Positions 60,304 through 64,000 of a stretch of DNA of 64,000 nucleotides are shown here, piece by piece. Under the pieces are notes generated by a model. It searched no databases, was not told where the DNA came from, and saw only the letters and a list, made by a program, of their open reading frames with translations. The stretch is from Marivita lacus (GTDB taxonomy: Bacteria; Pseudomonadota; Alphaproteobacteria; Rhodobacterales; Rhodobacteraceae). The position numbers and the translations under genes were made by a program. Within the stretch, counting starts at the first letter, position 1, and each line of letters starts with the position of its first letter. Where the stretch lies: the NCBI RefSeq assembly GCF_014637725.1, contig NZ_BMFC01000006.1, positions 1 through 64,000 on the forward strand, written 5' to 3'.

Positions 60304-60825
60304 ATGTCCAGTTCTCAGAAGTTCATTGCACGAAACCGCGCCCCAAGGGTTCAGATCGAATATGACGTCGAACTCTATGGCTCGGAAAAGAAGGTCCAGC
60401 TCCCGTTCGTGATGGGTGTGATGTCGGACCTCGCCGGCAAATCGGAAGTCCCGCAGCCCAATATCGCGGACAGGAAGTTTCTGGAAATCGATGTCGACAA
60501 TTTTGACGACCGGATGAAGTCGATGAAGCCGCGCGTGGCCTTCACGGTTCCGAACACGCTGACGGGCGAAGGCAACCTGTCGGTCGATGTCACCTTTGAA
60601 AGCATGGATGATTTTACTCCGGGTGCGATCGCCAAGCAGGTCGAACCGCTGCGCAAGCTGCTCGAAGCGCGCAACGAGCTGTCCAACCTCATGACCTACA
60701 TGGACGGCAAGCCCGGCGCGGAAGAACTGATTTCCAAGGCGATGAATGATCCGGCTCTTCTCAAGTCGCTGGCAGCCCAGGCTGCACCAACGGACGGGGA
60801 CGACGCCGCAAAGGACGAGGGATAA
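60304..60825 (+). CDS. tssB: T6SS sheath small subunit TssB
   Basis: The 173-residue protein has the TssB/VipA pattern: SQKFIARNRAPRVQIEYDVE, VQLPFVMGVMSDLAGKSEVP, KFLEIDVDNFDDRMKSMKPR and DFTPGAIAKQVEPLRKLLEA. It interlocks with TssC to form the contractile sheath. It lies 87 bp after tssA and 3 bp before tssC. Confidence 0.95.
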   Translation: MSSSQKFIARNRAPRVQIEYDVELYGSEKKVQLPFVMGVMSDLAGKSEVPQPNIADRKFLEIDVDNFDDRMKSMKPRVAFTVPNTLTGEGNLSVDVTFESMDDFTPGAIAKQVEPLRKLLEARNELSNLMTYMDGKPGAEELISKAMNDPALLKSLAAQAAPTDGDDAAKDEG

Positions 60826-60828
60826 GAG

Positions 60829-62322
60829 ATGGCTGAACAAGCAACAGAAGCACAAGTCGAAGGCGGCGCAACCGAAACCTCCGACTCCGACTTTGCAAGC
60901 CTGCTCCAGAAGGAATTCAAGCCGCGCACGGACACAGCGAAATCCGCGGTCGAATCCGCTGTCACGACGCTTGCACAGCAGGCGCTCGAGAACGCGAACC
61001 TGATTTCCGAAGACGTCTTGCAATCGCTCGAGGCGATGGTCGCCGAGATCGACCGAAAGCTGTCCGAGCAGATCAACCAGATCATTCACCACGACGAGTA
61101 CCAGCAACTCGAAAGCGCGTGGCGAGGCTTGCATTTCCTGGTGAACAACACCGAAACCGACGAGATGCTGAAGATCCGGGTGCTTAACATCTCCAAAAAG
61201 GATTTGCACAAAACGGTTCGCAAATTCAAAGGCACCGCCTGGGATCAGTCGCCGATCTTCAAAAAGCTCTATGGCGAGGAATTTGACCAGATCGGTGGAG
61301 AACCGTATGGCTGCCTGGTCGGTGACTATTACTTCGATCACACCCCCCCCGATGTCGAGCTTTTGGGGGAAATGGCAAAGATCGGTGCCGCTGCACATGC
61401 GCCTTTCCTGGCTGCTGCCGCACCGTCGCTGATGAATTTCGAAAGCTGGAGCGAGTTGGCCAATCCGCGCGATCTGACCAAGATTTTCCAGACTCCGGAA
61501 TATGCCGGTTGGCGCAGCCTGCGCGAAAGCGAAGACAGCAAGTATATCGGTCTTGCAATGCCGAAGTTCCTTGGCCGTCAACCATACGGAGCGAAATCGA
61601 ACCCGGTCGAGGAATTCGCTTTCGAAGAAGACACTGGGAATGGCGATTCCGACAAGTTTGCATGGGTGAACGCCGCCTATGGCATGGCGTTCAACATCAA
61701 CCGGTCATTCAAGAAATATGGCTGGTGTAGCCGTATCCGGGGTGTTGAATCGGGTGGCACGCTCGAAGGGTTGCCAACCCACACCTTTCCGACCGATGAC
61801 GGCGGTGTCGACATGAAGTGTCCCACCGAGGTCACGATTGGGGACCGCCGCGAGGCGGAACTGGCCAAGGCGGGGCTGATGCCGCTCTTGCACCGCAAGA
61901 ACACCGACAACGCGTCCTTCATTGGCGCGCAGTCCCTGCACAAGCCAGCGGTCTATGATGACCCGGATGCGACGGCGAACGCCAACCTGAGCGCCCGGCT
62001 TCCGTATCTGTTCGCCACATGCCGCTTTGCACATTACCTGAAATGCATGGTGCGTGACAAAGTCGGATCGTTCAAAGAGCGCGCCGACATGGAGCGGTGG
62101 TTGAACAGCTGGATTCTCCAATACGTCGATGGAAGCCCGGGCAGTTCCAGCGAACGCACCAAGTCCGAAAAACCGTTGGCGGCAGCCGAAGTCAAGGTTC
62201 AGGCGGACCCGGAAAACCCTGGGTACTACAAGTCGCAATTTTTCCTCAGACCGCATTACCAGCTGGAAGGCCTGTCCGTATCACTGCGGCTGGTGTCCAA
62301 GCTGCCTTCTGAGAAGGCGTAA
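60829..62322 (+). CDS. tssC: T6SS sheath large subunit TssC
   Basis: The 497-residue protein has the EvpB/VipB pattern: YQQLESAWRGLHFLVNNTET, LYGEEFDQIGGEPYGCLVGD, YYFDHTPPDVELLGEMAKIG, FLGRQPYGAKSNPVEEFAFE, FLRPHYQLEGLSVSLRLVSK. The conserved inner TssC core and the C-terminal sheath strand are present. It is a full-length sheath protein. Confidence 0.96.
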   Translation: MAEQATEAQVEGGATETSDSDFASLLQKEFKPRTDTAKSAVESAVTTLAQQALENANLISEDVLQSLEAMVAEIDRKLSEQINQIIHHDEYQQLESAWRGLHFLVNNTETDEMLKIRVLNISKKDLHKTVRKFKGTAWDQSPIFKKLYGEEFDQIGGEPYGCLVGDYYFDHTPPDVELLGEMAKIGAAAHAPFLAAAAPSLMNFESWSELANPRDLTKIFQTPEYAGWRSLRESEDSKYIGLAMPKFLGRQPYGAKSNPVEEFAFEEDTGNGDSDKFAWVNAAYGMAFNINRSFKKYGWCSRIRGVESGGTLEGLPTHTFPTDDGGVDMKCPTEVTIGDRREAELAKAGLMPLLHRKNTDNASFIGAQSLHKPAVYDDPDATANANLSARLPYLFATCRFAHYLKCMVRDKVGSFKERADMERWLNSWILQYVDGSPGSSSERTKSEKPLAAAEVKVQADPENPGYYKSQFFLRPHYQLEGLSVSLRLVSKLPSEKA

Positions 62323-62331
62323 ATCCATAAG

Positions 62332-62354
62332 CCGCGGCGGGTGCATCGCCGCGG
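62332..62354 (+). promoter_or_regulatory. Perfect GC-rich hairpin between tssC and hcp
   Basis: CCGCGGCG (62332-62339) is complementary to CGCCGCGG (62347-62354), with a 7-nt loop. No U-tract follows. It may partly stop transcription or protect the hcp mRNA, giving the high Hcp level usual for T6SS. Confidence 0.65.
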
Positions 62355-62411
62355 ACCATTTATCTGACCCAAGCGGCAAAAGCTGCGAAACATTAAGAAA
62401 GGAAGACCGTC

Positions 62412-62897
62412 ATGGCTGTTGACATGTTTCTCATTATCGAAGGCGAAATCGAAGGCGAATCAAAGGATAAAACCCATGCGAATGCCATTGATGTGCTTGC
62501 CTGGTCCTGGGGATTGAGTCAGTCTGGCACGTTCCACACGGGTGGTGGCGGCGGCGCCGGGAAGGCGAATTTTCAGGATATCAGCGTCACCAAATGGGTC
62601 GACAACGCGTCGGCCGAATTGATGAAGTACTGTGCTAATGGCGACCACTTCGAATCTGCCAAGCTGATCGTGCGCAAGGCTGGTAAGACCCCGCTCGAAT
62701 ACATCGTCATCGAAATGACGAAGGTCATGATCACGTCGGTCTCGACCGGTGGATCGGGCGGTGAAGAGCAGTTGACCGAGAACATTTCGCTCAATTTCGC
62801 GCAAGTCAAGTATTCCTACCAGAAACAGAAGGACGACGGCACCGGCGAGGCAGCCAAGGAATTCCCCTGGAACATCGAGGCGAACGCAGAAAGCTGA
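62412..62897 (+). CDS. hcp: T6SS tube protein Hcp
   Basis: The 161-residue protein has the Hcp pattern MAVDMFLIIEGEIEGESKDK, IDVLAWSWGLSQSG, DISVTKWVDNASAELMKYCA and the C-terminal NISLNFAQVKYSYQKQKDDG. It forms the hexameric inner tube of the T6SS. AAAGGAAGA precedes the ATG. The glycine-rich loop GGGGGAGKA is slightly extended. Confidence 0.95.
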   Translation: MAVDMFLIIEGEIEGESKDKTHANAIDVLAWSWGLSQSGTFHTGGGGGAGKANFQDISVTKWVDNASAELMKYCANGDHFESAKLIVRKAGKTPLEYIVIEMTKVMITSVSTGGSGGEEQLTENISLNFAQVKYSYQKQKDDGTGEAAKEFPWNIEANAES

Positions 62898-62969
62898 TCC
62901 GCTTGCTTCGAACGTCGTCGCAGACTTCCTGCGGCGACAGCCTGAAATCACACAAACTGGAGCTCGCCT

Positions 62970-63803
62970 GTGCAGAATACCGCGACAGACCTACTCAAGG
63001 CCGGGGACCTGTCCGGCGCATTGGCGAGCTTGCAAGACAGCGTTCGGGCCAAGCCGGACGACGCGAAACTCAGGATTTTCCTGTTCCAGTTGCTTTGCGT
63101 CATGGGCGACTGGAAACGCGCCGTGGCGCAACTCAAGTTGTCGGCACAGCTTGATGCCGCGGCCTTGCCGATGGCCCAGACCTACCGCGAGGCCATCATC
63201 TGCGAGGTGTTCCGCGAAAAGGTGTTTGCCGGTGACAAGGATCCGCTGATCTTTGGCGAACCGCAGGATTGGGTGGCGCTTCTGGCGCAGGGTCTCAAGG
63301 CGCTGGCGCAGGGCAACCCCGATCGCGCCGCCGATCTGCGCGCGCAGGCGTTCGACAAGGCGCCGACAACGTCAGGCAGTCTTGATGAACAGGATTTCGA
63401 ATGGATCGCCGATGCCGACATGCGGCTGGGTCCGGTTCTGGAAATCATCATCAACGGCAAGTATTTCTGGATGCCGTTCAACGTGTTGTCGAGCCTCAGG
63501 CTCGACCCGCCGCAGGATCTGCGCGACACGGTCTGGACCGCCGCCAACCTCACCTTGAAGAACGGTGGCGAACTGGTCGGGCTGATCCCGACCCGCTATG
63601 CCGGGACCGCCGAGCGCGGCAATGACAGCATGAAACTGTCCCGCGTCACCGAATGGGAAGACCTTGGCAGCGACACATTTGCCGGTTTGGGGCAACGTCT
63701 GCTGGCGACGGACACGAGCGAGGTGTCGTTGATGGACACGCGCAATTTCCAGTTTGCCCCGGTGTCGGCCGATACCGAAGGCGAGGTCGGGGTAGATGGC
63801 TGA
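62970..63803 (+). CDS. tagJ: T6SS accessory protein TagJ/ImpE
   Basis: The 277-residue protein has ImpE-family features: LKAGDLSGALASLQDSVRAK (TPR-like), YREAIICEVFREKVFAGDKD, FEWIADADMRLGPVLEIIIN, and WMPFNVLSSLRLDPPQDLRD. TagJ binds the N-terminus of TssB and modulates ClpV recruitment. GTG 62970 has GGAG upstream. The presence of TagJ places this T6SS in the tagJ-positive subtype. Confidence 0.85.
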   Translation: MQNTATDLLKAGDLSGALASLQDSVRAKPDDAKLRIFLFQLLCVMGDWKRAVAQLKLSAQLDAAALPMAQTYREAIICEVFREKVFAGDKDPLIFGEPQDWVALLAQGLKALAQGNPDRAADLRAQAFDKAPTTSGSLDEQDFEWIADADMRLGPVLEIIINGKYFWMPFNVLSSLRLDPPQDLRDTVWTAANLTLKNGGELVGLIPTRYAGTAERGNDSMKLSRVTEWEDLGSDTFAGLGQRLLATDTSEVSLMDTRNFQFAPVSADTEGEVGVDG

Positions 63804-64000
63804 CCGAACACTGACAGAGCGGCTGCAGCCGTCCATCCTTGACCGCCTCACCGATGACAATCCCGAGAAGACGTCGGAACATGCCTCAGACCGCGTGATC
63901 GACATTCGCAGACTCAGAGAAATCATCCAGCGCGATCTGGCCTGGCTGTTGAACACCGGCAATCTCGAGTCGACGCTGGACGCGGAACGCTATCCCAATG
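63796..64000 (+). CDS. tssE: T6SS baseplate protein TssE, 5' part
   Basis: The frame starts ATG 63796 inside the end of tagJ (overlap 8 bp) and runs off the window. It reads MADRTLTERLQPSILDRLTD and then IDIRRLREIIQRDLAWLLNT, matching the N-terminal part of TssE (gp25-like baseplate protein). Only the first 68 codons are visible. It is the sixth T6SS gene in order after tssA, tssB, tssC, hcp and tagJ. Confidence 0.9.
   Translation, partial: MADRTLTERLQPSILDRLTDDNPEKTSEHASDRVIDIRRLREIIQRDLAWLLNTGNLESTLDAERYPN

Noticed and set aside
59782-61581. A 599-codon minus-strand frame opposite tssA, tssB and tssC
   Set aside because: It crosses three T6SS genes on the opposite strand; no domain could be recognised.
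1-64000. CRISPR arrays, tRNA or rRNA genes, prophage
   Set aside because: No regularly spaced short repeats, cloverleaf-like segments, rRNA-like sequence or phage structural genes were seen.

Overview
The window is high-GC DNA from an alphaproteobacterium, most likely a marine Rhodobacteraceae (Roseobacter-type). The evidence is the mixture of a full C-P lyase phosphonate locus, a DmdA-like aminomethyltransferase cluster, TRAP and ABC uptake systems, ATGA-overlapping operons and a TagJ-containing type VI secretion system (T6SS). No rRNA, tRNA, CRISPR array or phage module was seen.

Left end (1-8.5 kb): fragments of two insertion sequences and a perfect 24-bp inverted repeat lie next to a tight minus-strand operon running 8503 to 397. 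It encodes a PotABCD-like ABC importer and four enzymes: a PuuE-type allantoinase relative, an NHL beta-propeller, a BtpA-like TIM barrel fused in frame to a second PuuE-type domain, and a third PuuE-type paralogue. The fused protein and its operon look like an undescribed uptake and catabolism system for a small nitrogenous compound. From 8.5 to 11 kb there is a decayed island with an IS110 remnant, an ORF broken by a stop codon, a DUF2177 gene lacking its first segment and a ParDE toxin-antitoxin pair.

11.3-14.4 kb: a TPP riboswitch, followed by a hairpin that holds the Shine-Dalgarno sequence, precedes thiM-thiE-thiD and an SDR gene. This is a thiamine salvage operon.

14.6-32.5 kb: a phosphonate island. 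phnGHI, phnJKLN, two phnM-type genes, a DUF1045 gene, the regulator phnF, a phn-associated hexapeptide transferase and the phnCDE1E2 importer are all present. Extra genes are woven in: a HAD hydrolase and two tiny membrane ORFs between phnI and phnJ, an alpha/beta hydrolase between phnJ and phnK, and a CorA-type channel between phnK and phnL. Pho-box-like repeats lie upstream of phnC.

32.5-43.6 kb: a small secreted protein, an Lrp/AsnC regulator, then a DmdA-like/OsmC/crotonase/acyl-CoA synthetase operon. A GMC oxidoreductase follows, divergent from a complete TRAP transporter with an IclR regulator. This is a coherent organic-acid or C1-type catabolic region of unknown substrate.

43.6-57.5 kb: the most unusual region. 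Two secreted caspase-fold proteases (one with a C-terminal CxxCH motif, the other with Sel1-like and peptidoglycan-binding-like segments) flank a YceI-OmpA fusion and a 1585-residue PPC/RTX/DUF4214 protein. That protein's leishmanolysin-like domain has lost its zinc site. A minus-strand ExbB-ExbD-ExbD-TonB-position/DUF4384 operon follows.

57.9-64 kb: a coiled-coil methyltransferase and then T6SS genes tssA, tssB, tssC, hcp, tagJ and the start of tssE, which runs off the window. The caspase/ExbBD/DUF4384 cluster next to the T6SS is a candidate new accessory or envelope-signalling system.
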